Origin: CAVZBW01 sp963773635
GTDB lineage: Bacteria; Actinomycetota; Acidimicrobiia; Acidimicrobiales; RAAP-2
Assembly (NCBI GenBank): GCA_963773635.1
Contig: CAVZBW010000005.1
Coordinates: 2,728,001 to 2,792,000, forward strand
Length of the DNA stretch: 64,000 nucleotides
Direction: 5' to 3'
The notes beneath the pieces are model-generated. The model worked only from the letters and a program-made list of their open reading frames with translations. It did not search any database and was not told the origin of the DNA. The first letter of the stretch is position 1. Each line of letters begins with the position of its first letter. Both the position numbers and the translations under genes were made by a program. Positions 1 to 6,949 of this stretch are shown piece after piece.

Positions 1-1
1 C

Positions 2-181
2 GTCCGCAAGCACTTCGGCGAGCTGGTCTGTCGCACCGTGATCCCCCGCTCGGTACGCCTGTCGGAGGCACCGTCCTACGGCCAACCGATCACGGTGTTC
101 GACGCGTCCTCCCGGGGTGCCATCGCCTACCGTGAACTGGCAAAGGAGGTGAGCCGTGGCGCGGCGACACGGGCTGGGTAA
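2..181 (+). CDS. parA: ParA chromosome-partitioning ATPase, C-terminal fragment
   Basis: Only the last 59 codons are present; the gene starts before the window. The reading frame contains the family C-terminal pattern IPRSVRLSEAPSYGQPI followed by a YRELAKEV helix, typical of ParA/Soj proteins. ParA is a Walker-type ATPase that binds DNA non-specifically and, with ParB, moves newly copied origins apart. The stop (TAA at 179-181) lies inside parB, whose GTG start is at 156, so the two genes overlap by 26 bases and are almost certainly co-translated. The pairing with parB makes the identification firm despite the short piece. Confidence 0.9.
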   Translation, partial: VRKHFGELVCRTVIPRSVRLSEAPSYGQPITVFDASSRGAIAYRELAKEVSRGAATRAG

Positions 182-1189
182 GGGCCTCGGGGCGCTGATC
201 CCCACGGAGCCCACGGGCGACGTCGAGGGGACCTATCGTCAGGTGCCAATTGCGGACATCCGTCCCAACCGGTTGCAGCCGCGCCGGTACTTCGACGAGG
301 CGGCGATGTCGTCGCTGGCGGCGTCGATTCGAGCCGTGGGCGTGCTGCAGCCGGTCCTCGTGAGGGACCAAGGCGACGGCGGCTTCGAGCTTGTCGCCGG
401 CGAAAGAAGATGGCGGGCGGCGAAGCGGGCCGGCCTGCAGACCATGCCGGTGCTCGTCGAGACGAGCGTCGACGACGTTGCCAGCCTCGAGCAGGCGCTG
501 GTCGAGAACCTCCATCGTGAGGATCTCAACGCCCTGGAGGAGGCGGCGGCCTACCAGCAGCTCATCGACGAGTTCCACCTGACCCACCAGGAGGTGGCCG
601 GTCGGGTCGGCAAGAGCCGGGCCGCCGTGACCAATACCCTGCGACTGCTCCAACTCCCGAGCGGCGTGCAGCGGGCGGTCGCCGACAACACGATCAGCGC
701 TGGGCATGCCCGGGCACTGCTCGGGACGCCCGATCGGGGCCTCCAGGAGTCCCTGGTCGGGCGGATCGTCGCCGAGGGACTCAGCGTGCGGGCGGTCGAG
801 GAGATCATTCGCGTGCGAGCCTCGCAACCGAAGACGAACCCCTCGCACCGGAGGTGGGCGTTCCGGAAGCGGCCGCGGCGGATCGGGTCGATCAGAGCTG
901 GTCGGGTGCGATCCCGCCCGAGCCCGGTGGGGCACCCCTCTCCAGTCCCCCCACCGCTGCGAGCCCGGCGCCAAGGGTGCCGCGCCTACCCGAGCCCGGC
1001 ATCCTGGAGCTCGAGGAGTTGTTGTCCTCCCACCTCGACACCCGAGTCAAGGTGGAGATGCATCAGCGGCACGGGCGGCTGCAGGTCGATTTCGCCACCC
1101 TCGAGGACCTCGAGCGTATCTATAGGTTGATGGTTGGTCCTCAGGCGGGCGCCGACGGCGTGGCTCCAGCCCCGAGTTCGACCCTCTGA
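156..1189 (+). CDS. parB: ParB centromere-binding CTPase (interrupted by a frameshift)
   Basis: ParB loads at parS sites near the origin and spreads as a CTP-dependent clamp. The first frame (GTG start, MARRHGLGKGLGALIP) holds the N-terminal ParA-contact peptide, the CTP-binding domain with GERRWRAAKRAG at residues 82-93 and the HTH core (about 146-172). After about position 838 this frame degenerates, while the frame two bases on carries the proline-rich linker and the dimerisation domain (LEELLSSHLDTRVKVEM to the TGA at 1187-1189). Adding one C to the CCCC run at 839-842 would join them. A base lost in sequencing is the likeliest explanation because ParB is normally kept. The start overlaps parA, with AAAGGAGG just upstream as ribosome site. 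Confidence 0.88.
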
Positions 1190-1312
1190 GGCCCTTTCGG
1201 GCGTCCAGAAGCCGCGTCCCACGGGATTCGCATCCGACGGCCGACGGAAAAGGCCGATTCACCAGGCATGACGCGATGCAGCAGGAGACCCTGAACCGGT
1301 GATGCATGGTTT

Positions 1313-1339
1313 TCCACAACCTAATGCACAGGTTGTGGA
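1313..1339. promoter_or_regulatory. 10-bp inverted repeat containing DnaA-box-like sequence between convergent genes
   Basis: TCCACAACCT (1313-1322) and AGGTTGTGGA (1330-1339) are perfect inverted copies around a 7-base loop. The left arm is part of TTTTCCACA (1310-1318), which fits the general DnaA-box pattern TT(A/T)TNCACA; the right arm read on the other strand gives CAATCCACA, a weaker match. It sits between the 3' ends of parB and the CwlM-like gene, so it may simply be a bidirectional terminator. A role in DnaA binding is possible given the origin-proximal position, but is inference. The rest of 1190-1442 shows no gene. Confidence 0.4.
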
Positions 1340-1442
1340 TTGTCGCGTTGACCGTCTCCTACAGGGTCTCGTCGCGTGGGTTCGCGAAGGGTTCACCGAC
1401 GACACGTAGCGCCCCCAGAGCGTTACCCACCTGCGGCCCGGT

Positions 1443-2459
1443 CTATGCCCAGGGGGCCTCGGCCCACGTGCCCAGCGCGCGAGTGAGCGTGTCGGCCAGG
1501 AGATGGCCCCGCTCGACCACCACCGAGGGGGGCCCGATCTCGACGATGACCGCAGGCATCCGGGTCTCCCTCAGGACGGGGACGGACATGCCCCGGACAC
1601 CTCGGTCGGGGATCTCGAGGCTCACGGGCAGGCCCTCCTGGACGAGCTGGGCCAGCCGGTGGCCACCCGGGGACTCGTCTCGGTACCCCGAGTAATAGGC
1701 GGTCCAGCACCCCTGCTCGGAGGGATCGATCTGGAGCCCCACGTAGACGTCCGCGACCGCCTGGTTGGCCTGTTGGGCTTGGGCGGAACCGTCGGGATGG
1801 TGGAGCGAGACGACGCGGGCTCCCGCGGCCGACAGGCGGCGCCGGAGCGCCGCCAACGCCTGGCTGAGGCCGCCGTGCTCGCCGACGGCGACCCTGCTGC
1901 CCGACAGGCGATGTTGGGTCTCGCGCAGCCGCTCCCTCGCCCGCACCGTGGAGACGAGGTTGTGGGGATGGTGCGGGGCCTGGAGCCGCCGCAGGCTGAT
2001 CAGGGTCTCGGCGCCGCAGATGCCGTCCACGGGCAGCCCGACGTTGCGCTGGAACTCCCGGAGGGCGTAGGCCGTCTGGTCGCCGAAGATCCCGTCGACG
2101 CGACCGGGGTCGAACCCGAGCGCCGAGAGGTACTGCTGGAGGCTGGCCACGTCGTCGCCCCGCAGGTAGGGGGTGCGGCGGTACAAGAAACGGTCGCCGA
2201 GGCTGAAGCTCGCCTCCACGAGTGTGTTCCAGGTCTGCGAGCCACAGATTCCGTCGATCCGCAGGCCTCGATGGTGTTGGAAGGCTTCGATGGCGGCGCG
2301 GGTGGCGGCGCCATAGAAGCCCACCTCGTCGCTGAAGACGCCAAAGCCCAGGCCATGGAGGCGGGCCTGGACGTCGGCCACCGCCTCGCCCCGATCCCCC
2401 TGTGAGAGGGGTAGTGGCGTCACCGAGCCCGTTGTTTCACCGGATTGCCTAACCAACAC
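1443..2459 (-). CDS. cwlM: CwlM-like protein: two peptidoglycan-binding domains plus degenerate amidase_3 domain
   Basis: The 338-residue protein has two PG_binding_1 repeats (about residues 15-75 and 95-160, each ending in a VDGICG-type motif) and a C-terminal amidase_3-like domain ending in AVIVEIG. It has no signal peptide. The position where active amidases have the zinc histidine (SIHxN) reads VGLQIDP, so a ligand is missing. This matches M. tuberculosis CwlM, a cytoplasmic regulator of MurA in the same location next to trx and parB; transfer of that role is inference. The GTG start at 2457-2459 follows the trxA stop by five bases, implying one transcript trxA-cwlM. Confidence 0.8.
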   Translation of the reverse strand: MLVRQSGETTGSVTPLPLSQGDRGEAVADVQARLHGLGFGVFSDEVGFYGAATRAAIEAFQHHRGLRIDGICGSQTWNTLVEASFSLGDRFLYRRTPYLRGDDVASLQQYLSALGFDPGRVDGIFGDQTAYALREFQRNVGLPVDGICGAETLISLRRLQAPHHPHNLVSTVRARERLRETQHRLSGSRVAVGEHGGLSQALAALRRRLSAAGARVVSLHHPDGSAQAQQANQAVADVYVGLQIDPSEQGCWTAYYSGYRDESPGGHRLAQLVQEGLPVSLEIPDRGVRGMSVPVLRETRMPAVIVEIGPPSVVVERGHLLADTLTRALGTWAEAPWA

Positions 2460-2464
2460 GTCTA

Positions 2465-2791
2465 CTAGAGGCTGAGAGTTATCTCCTGCAGCAACTGGCC
2501 CTTCGGCTTTGCGCCGATGATCTTCTTGACCGGCTCGCCGTCCTTGAAGAGGATCAGGGTCGGGATGCTCATGACGTCGAAGCGACGGGTGACGTCCAGG
2601 TTGTCGTCGATGTTGATCTTGGCCACCTGAAGCTTCCCCTCTTGCTCCTGCGCGATTTCGTCCAGGATCGGGGCGACCATCTTGCACGGCCCGCACCACT
2701 CGGCCCAGAAGTCCACCAGGACGGGCACCTCGGAGCTCTTGACGTGCTCATCGAACGTCGTGTCCGTGAGCATCACGACCTTGTCGCTCAT
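2465..2791 (-). CDS. trxA: Thioredoxin
   Basis: A 108-residue thioredoxin with the redox motif WCGPC at residues 32-36 and the cis-proline loop (MSIPTLILF) at about 76. It reduces cytoplasmic disulfides and is itself reduced by thioredoxin reductase, encoded just upstream. An in-frame GTG/ATG further upstream would add nine residues, but the chosen ATG (MSDKVV) has GGAGG nine bases before it and gives the family length. The gap of about 190 bases to trxB contains a possible promoter region. Downstream it is closely spaced with the CwlM-like gene. Confidence 0.97.
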   Translation of the reverse strand: MSDKVVMLTDTTFDEHVKSSEVPVLVDFWAEWCGPCKMVAPILDEIAQEQEGKLQVAKINIDDNLDVTRRFDVMSIPTLILFKDGEPVKKIIGAKPKGQLLQEITLSL

Positions 2792-2890
2792 GTGAATCCT
2801 CCAGTCGCCCGACGTCACCCTAGAACGTGGGGGCGAGGTTCGTGTTGATGTCTACGCCGCGCGGCATCGCTCGATCGGAGACCTCGAGAG

Positions 2891-2906
2891 TGTGTCATCG
2901 ATCACA
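2891..2906. promoter_or_regulatory. Possible CRP/FNR-family binding site upstream of trxA
   Basis: TGTGT-CATCGA-TCACA is one mismatch from the TGTGA-N6-TCACA consensus of CRP-family regulators and lies about 100 bases upstream of the trxA start, in the trxB-trxA gap. The match is seen; function is inference. No full-length CRP regulator is encoded in the window, only a lone cyclic-nucleotide-binding domain at 54890-55309. Confidence 0.3.
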
Positions 2907-2983
2907 TCTGCGCCTCGTCGTGCAGCGGACAGTTCAACACACTGGGCGGGAAACTGTTCCCGACTCGAAGGCGCCTTTGGCGC

Positions 2984-3949
2984 TCAGTCGTCGCGAGACT
3001 CGAGCCAGCGCTCGGCGTCGATCGCGGCCATGCAACCGGAACCGGCGGCGGTCACGGCCTGTCGGTACACGTGGTCCTGCACGTCGCCACAGGCAAAGAC
3101 GCCCTCGACGGACGTGCGCGACGAGCCCTCCATGGTGACGAGGTACCCGTTCTCGTCGGTCTCGAGTTGTCCCTGGAAGACCGAGGTGTTGGGCCGGTGC
3201 CCGATCGCCACGAAGACGCCGGTGACGTCGAGCGTGCTCTCCTCGCCGGTCACCGTGTCGGTGACGACGATGCCGCGCACCTTGTCGTCGCCGAGAACCT
3301 CCTTGACGACGCTGTTCCAGCGGATGTCGATCTTCGGGTTGGCGAAGGCGCGCTCCTGCATGATGCGTGAGGCACGCAACCGGTCGCGGCGGTGCAGCAG
3401 GGTCACGTGGTCGGCGAAGCGGGTGAGGAACGTGGCCTCCTCGACGGCCGAGTCGCCCCCGCCCACCACGGCGATCCGCTGTCCGCGAAAGAAGAACCCG
3501 TCGCAGGTGGCGCACGTGGACACGCCGTGCCCGAGGAGCCGGTCCTCGTTGGGGCAGCCCAGCATGAGCGAGTAGGCACCGGTCGCGACGATCAGCGCAT
3601 CGACGAGGTAGGTGGGCTCGGGTTCGGCGGGATCGCCGACCCAGATGCCGAAGGGCGAGCCCTTGGCCAGCTCGGCACGGCTCACCTTGCCGGTCAGCAG
3701 CTGTGCGCCGAAGCGCTCGGCCTGGGATCGCATGGCCGTCATGAGCTCGGGACCCATCACGCCGTCCGGAAAGCCGGGGTAGTTCTCCACCTCGGTCGTC
3801 AACATGAGCTGCCCGCCCGGTTGATCGCTGGTCGACGACGGCTCTCCCTCGACGACGATCGGGGACAGTTGCGCACGCGACGTGTACACCGCCGCCGTGA
3901 GCCCTGCCGGCCCGGATCCCGCGATCAATACCTGTGCTCGGGTCGACAT
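2984..3949 (-). CDS. trxB: Thioredoxin-disulfide reductase
   Basis: 321 residues, standard for low-molecular-weight TrxB. It has the FAD dinucleotide motif GSGPAG (11-16), the redox-active CATC (146-149), the NADPH-binding GGGDSAVEEA (163-172) and the C-terminal FAD contact GVFACGDVQDHVYRQAVTA. It passes electrons from NADPH through FAD to thioredoxin. The ATG at 3949 has AAGGAG upstream. A short GC stem (2971-2983) directly follows the stop and could weakly terminate. Upstream on the same strand is a small membrane protein gene. Confidence 0.97.
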   Translation of the reverse strand: MSTRAQVLIAGSGPAGLTAAVYTSRAQLSPIVVEGEPSSTSDQPGGQLMLTTEVENYPGFPDGVMGPELMTAMRSQAERFGAQLLTGKVSRAELAKGSPFGIWVGDPAEPEPTYLVDALIVATGAYSLMLGCPNEDRLLGHGVSTCATCDGFFFRGQRIAVVGGGDSAVEEATFLTRFADHVTLLHRRDRLRASRIMQERAFANPKIDIRWNSVVKEVLGDDKVRGIVVTDTVTGEESTLDVTGVFVAIGHRPNTSVFQGQLETDENGYLVTMEGSSRTSVEGVFACGDVQDHVYRQAVTAAGSGCMAAIDAERWLESRDD

Positions 3950-4001
3950 CCGCCAACCACTCCTTGCCTACGTTGCCGACCGTGCCGGCCGCGCCGGACG
4001 G

Positions 4002-4388
4002 TCAGGTGCCATCGCTGCGGCTCGTCCGCAGCGCCCAGAGGGTGATCCCCGCGGCCGAGAACACGAAGCCGACGAGTAAGTACGAAGCCCAGATGTTGCC
4101 CGGGAAGGCGTAGACGTCGAGGAGCCGGATGAGGCCGACGGCCAGCATCACGAGGACGAAAATCGCCAGGACCGCGGCAACGGTGCCGTAGACGATGCCC
4201 CGGGCGACGAGGATGAGGGGGCGGATGGCCTTGTCCCGGACGAGGGACACGGCGGAGTCGACGAGGTCCGCCGCCTTGGCCGGCAGCTCCTCGGTGAGCT
4301 CGGCCCCGATGCCCGTCGCTGCCGAGGGCCCGCTCTTGGCGCCGAGGCGCTCGGCGCCGGCCGGGTTTGTCGCCACGTCGTCGGGCAT
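4002..4388 (-). CDS. Small two-helix membrane protein, unknown function
   Basis: 128 residues. The first 60 are polar with a stretch (about 25-55) that looks like a cytoplasmic amphipathic segment. Two hydrophobic helices follow: about 62-85 (ILVARGIVYGTVAAVLAIFVLV) and 95-118 (YLLVGFVFSAAGITLWALR). The layout resembles the small phage-holin-like/DUF proteins common in Actinobacteria, but I see no diagnostic motif. It sits in a same-strand run between degV and trxB, with the ATG just 12 bases after the degV stop, so it is probably co-transcribed with degV. Confidence 0.7.
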   Translation of the reverse strand: MPDDVATNPAGAERLGAKSGPSAATGIGAELTEELPAKAADLVDSAVSLVRDKAIRPLILVARGIVYGTVAAVLAIFVLVMLAVGLIRLLDVYAFPGNIWASYLLVGFVFSAAGITLWALRTSRSDGT

Positions 4389-4397
4389 GGGGGCAGG

Positions 4398-5261
4398 TTA
4401 CTGGGGTTCGTGCACCGCAGCGCGGGTCATCAGGTAGCACACCCCGATCGCACCCGGGCCTGCGTGGGTTCCCACCACCGGGCCCAGATCGGTGGTGATC
4501 ATCGGGTGTGCCACCTCGACGTCTTGGAGCATCGAGAGCAGCACCCCGATGTCCTCCGCGGCCCCGCTCGCGACGGCCAGCCGATCGAGGGGGGCGTCGC
4601 CCTTGACCTTGCCGGCGAGGTACTCGAGCGAGCGGATCCGGGTCCGCTGACGGGACTCCTGCTCGACGACGCCCTCCTTGACCTGGATGACCGGCTTGAT
4701 GGACAGCAAGGAGCCGACCAGGGCCGCGGCCCCGCCGATGCGGCCCCCCTTCTGGAGGTGCTCGAGGGTGTCGACCACGCCGTAGACCCGCGTCTGCTGC
4801 ATGTTGCGCCGCACCCTCGCCGTCAGCTCCTCGAGGCTGGCGCCCCCCCGCGCCGCCTCGGCGGCGTCGAGGGCGAGGAGTCCCTGACCCATGGTCAGTG
4901 AGCGGGTGTCGACGACCTCGATGGGCAGCCGTGCGCGAAGCCCCTCCGCCCCGGTGCACGCCGACTGGTAGGTCGCGGAGACCCCGCCGGAGATCGTGAG
5001 GCACAGCACGCCCGAGGCTCCGGCGTCCGCCGCCGCCTCGAAGGCCGTGCGAAAGGCACCCGGCGCCGGCGCCGCGGTCTCGGGGAGCTTCTCGACGCCC
5101 TTGCACCGCCGCCAGAAGTCCTCGGGCGAGAGGTCCCGCCGGTCGACGAACTCCTCGTCGCCGAACCGGATGGTGAGCGGCACCACCGTGATCGAGTTGC
5201 CGACGGCGAGCTCCTCGGTGAGGTCGCACGCGCTGTCGGTCACCACCAGGACGTCACCCAT
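4398..5261 (-). CDS. DegV-family fatty-acid-binding protein
   Basis: 287 residues with the DegV pattern: VVTDSACDLT at the N-terminus, the TSxPxPG-like loop AAPAPGAFRTAF, GLCLTISGGVSATYQSA and the DTLEHLQKGGRIGG motif near residue 170 that closes over the fatty acid. In firmicutes such proteins (FakB) present exogenous fatty acids to the kinase FakA; no fakA is in the window, so the partner is unknown. The ATG overlaps the murJ stop by eight bases (ATGGGTGA), so translation is coupled to murJ. Confidence 0.9.
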   Translation of the reverse strand: MGDVLVVTDSACDLTEELAVGNSITVVPLTIRFGDEEFVDRRDLSPEDFWRRCKGVEKLPETAAPAPGAFRTAFEAAADAGASGVLCLTISGGVSATYQSACTGAEGLRARLPIEVVDTRSLTMGQGLLALDAAEAARGGASLEELTARVRRNMQQTRVYGVVDTLEHLQKGGRIGGAAALVGSLLSIKPVIQVKEGVVEQESRQRTRIRSLEYLAGKVKGDAPLDRLAVASGAAEDIGVLLSMLQDVEVAHPMITTDLGPVVGTHAGPGAIGVCYLMTRAAVHEPQ

Positions 5262-6936
5262 GTCGGGGAGTCTGCCATGTCGACTTCGCCCGGCGCTCCT
5301 CCCGGTCACGCTTGGCCGCCCGTGCGCCGAGCGCCGCGCCGACCGCCACGTAGGTGAGCCCGCCGGCGACGATCGCGCCCACCACGCGGAGAAGGAGGGC
5401 GAAGCCCGAGTCCGCGTCGGAGAGGTTGACGACCACGAGGACGACGGCGCCCATGGCCACGGTCGCCGCAGCCACCCGGCGCAACGGCGCCCACATCCGG
5501 TGGTCGCCGAGGGGGCCCAACCAGCCGCGCAGCTGGACGAAGCCGATGACCGCGGCCACGCTGTAGGCGATCGAGAGGGAGAGCGCGAGGCCACGGACGC
5601 CCATCGGGCGGACCAGCGCGACCGCGAGCACGACGTTGATCCCGTTCTCGATGAGGTAGAGCCAGAAGGCGGCGTGGGCCCGCTGCATCGACTGGAGGAC
5701 CCGGACGATGTACTGGAAGGCGCAGAAGCCGGGCAGCCCGAGGGCGAACATGGCGAGGCTGGCTCCCGTCGTATCGACCGCCCCCGCCTGCACCTTGGGC
5801 GACGCTGCACCGTGGGCCAGCAGCAGCGAGGCCCCCGGCTTGGCCAGCAGCAGCATCCCGACCGCCGCCGGGAGGATGATCGACATGACCGCCCGCAGCC
5901 CGGTGGCCAGCCGTTTTCGGAACCCGTCGAACTGTCGGAGCGCCCAACGCTCCGACAATTGCGGGGTCACTGCACTCATAATGGACACCGCGGCAATGGC
6001 GTACGGCATCTGCAAAAAGGTGTAGGCGTACATGTACGAGCTGACCGGCGCCGCCCCGCCGACCCCGACGGCCAGGGCCAGCACGATGAATTGCGCGACC
6101 TGGTTGGCCGCGACGAAGCCGAGCGTCCAGCTCCCGAGCCGCCCCACGGCGCGCACCGCCTCGTGTCTCGGATGGAAGCGAGGGCGCAGCGAGAGGTTGG
6201 CCCGCCGCAGGCTCGGGATGAGCAGCGCCGCCTGGACGGCCACGCCGGCGGTGGTGCCGAGGCCGAGCAGCACCAGCTGCCCGGTGTGGAGCTGGACCGT
6301 CGCCAGGGTCGGGACGCCGGCGATGTGGTGGAACCACAGCAGGACGAAGATGCAGACGACGTTGTTGGCGATGGCGGTCCACATCGGCGCCACGAACCGC
6401 CGACGCGTGTTGAAGAGGGCGGTGGCCAGGCTGATGCAGCCGTAGAGCGCGACCTGGGGGACGAACCATCGCAGGAGGGTGGTGGCGACGGCCTTTTCCT
6501 GCTCGAGCTGTGCGTGGGTGGTGTGGTAATGACCGAGGACGTAGAAGGCGTCGATGATCTGGGGCGCGATCAGCCAGAACAGGACGGTCATCAACAGGAG
6601 CACGACGAAGGCGACCGTCACCACCGCGGAGATGGCGTCCCAGGCCTCTCGCTCGCTGCGCGTGACCAGGCGGTCGACGAAGACGGGGATGAAGGTGGCC
6701 GACAGCACGCCGCCGAGGACGACGTCGTAGAGCATGTTGGGTGCGTTGTTGGCGATGTTGTAGGCATCGGCCAGCGGGGTGAAGCCGAGCGCGTAGGCCA
6801 GCACCAGGATCCGCAGCAGCCCGGTGAGGCGGCTCAGCCCGGTGCCCGCCGCCATGCCGGCGGTCTGGACGCGCAGGCTGGCCCAGACGCTCGAGACGCC
6901 GTTGCCGAGGGCCGAGGCCCTCCTCTCGACCCTCAT
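5254..6936 (-). CDS. murJ: MurJ lipid II flippase (MviN family)
   Basis: 560 residues with about 14 predicted hydrophobic helices and the MurJ N-terminal signature SRLTGLLRILVLAYALG followed by ADAYNIANNAPNMLYDVVLGGVLSATFIPVF. MurJ flips undecaprenyl-linked peptidoglycan precursor across the membrane. The protein is single-domain; unlike M. tuberculosis MviN it lacks the extra kinase-like and lectin domains. The frame is intact over 1.7 kb. It follows the DUF6049 gene by 13 bases and overlaps degV, forming an operon DUF6049-murJ-degV. Confidence 0.95.
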   Translation of the reverse strand: MRVERRASALGNGVSSVWASLRVQTAGMAAGTGLSRLTGLLRILVLAYALGFTPLADAYNIANNAPNMLYDVVLGGVLSATFIPVFVDRLVTRSEREAWDAISAVVTVAFVVLLLMTVLFWLIAPQIIDAFYVLGHYHTTHAQLEQEKAVATTLLRWFVPQVALYGCISLATALFNTRRRFVAPMWTAIANNVVCIFVLLWFHHIAGVPTLATVQLHTGQLVLLGLGTTAGVAVQAALLIPSLRRANLSLRPRFHPRHEAVRAVGRLGSWTLGFVAANQVAQFIVLALAVGVGGAAPVSSYMYAYTFLQMPYAIAAVSIMSAVTPQLSERWALRQFDGFRKRLATGLRAVMSIILPAAVGMLLLAKPGASLLLAHGAASPKVQAGAVDTTGASLAMFALGLPGFCAFQYIVRVLQSMQRAHAAFWLYLIENGINVVLAVALVRPMGVRGLALSLSIAYSVAAVIGFVQLRGWLGPLGDHRMWAPLRRVAAATVAMGAVVLVVVNLSDADSGFALLLRVVGAIVAGGLTYVAVGAALGARAAKRDREERRAKSTWQTPRHG

Positions 6937-6949
6937 GGCCGTCCGACTC

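Noticed and set aside
2433..2440. TGTTTCAC, half of a parS site, near cwlM
   Set aside because: The second half-site is missing (CGGATTGC instead of GTGAAACA), so it cannot be called a parS site; no full parS was found in the window.
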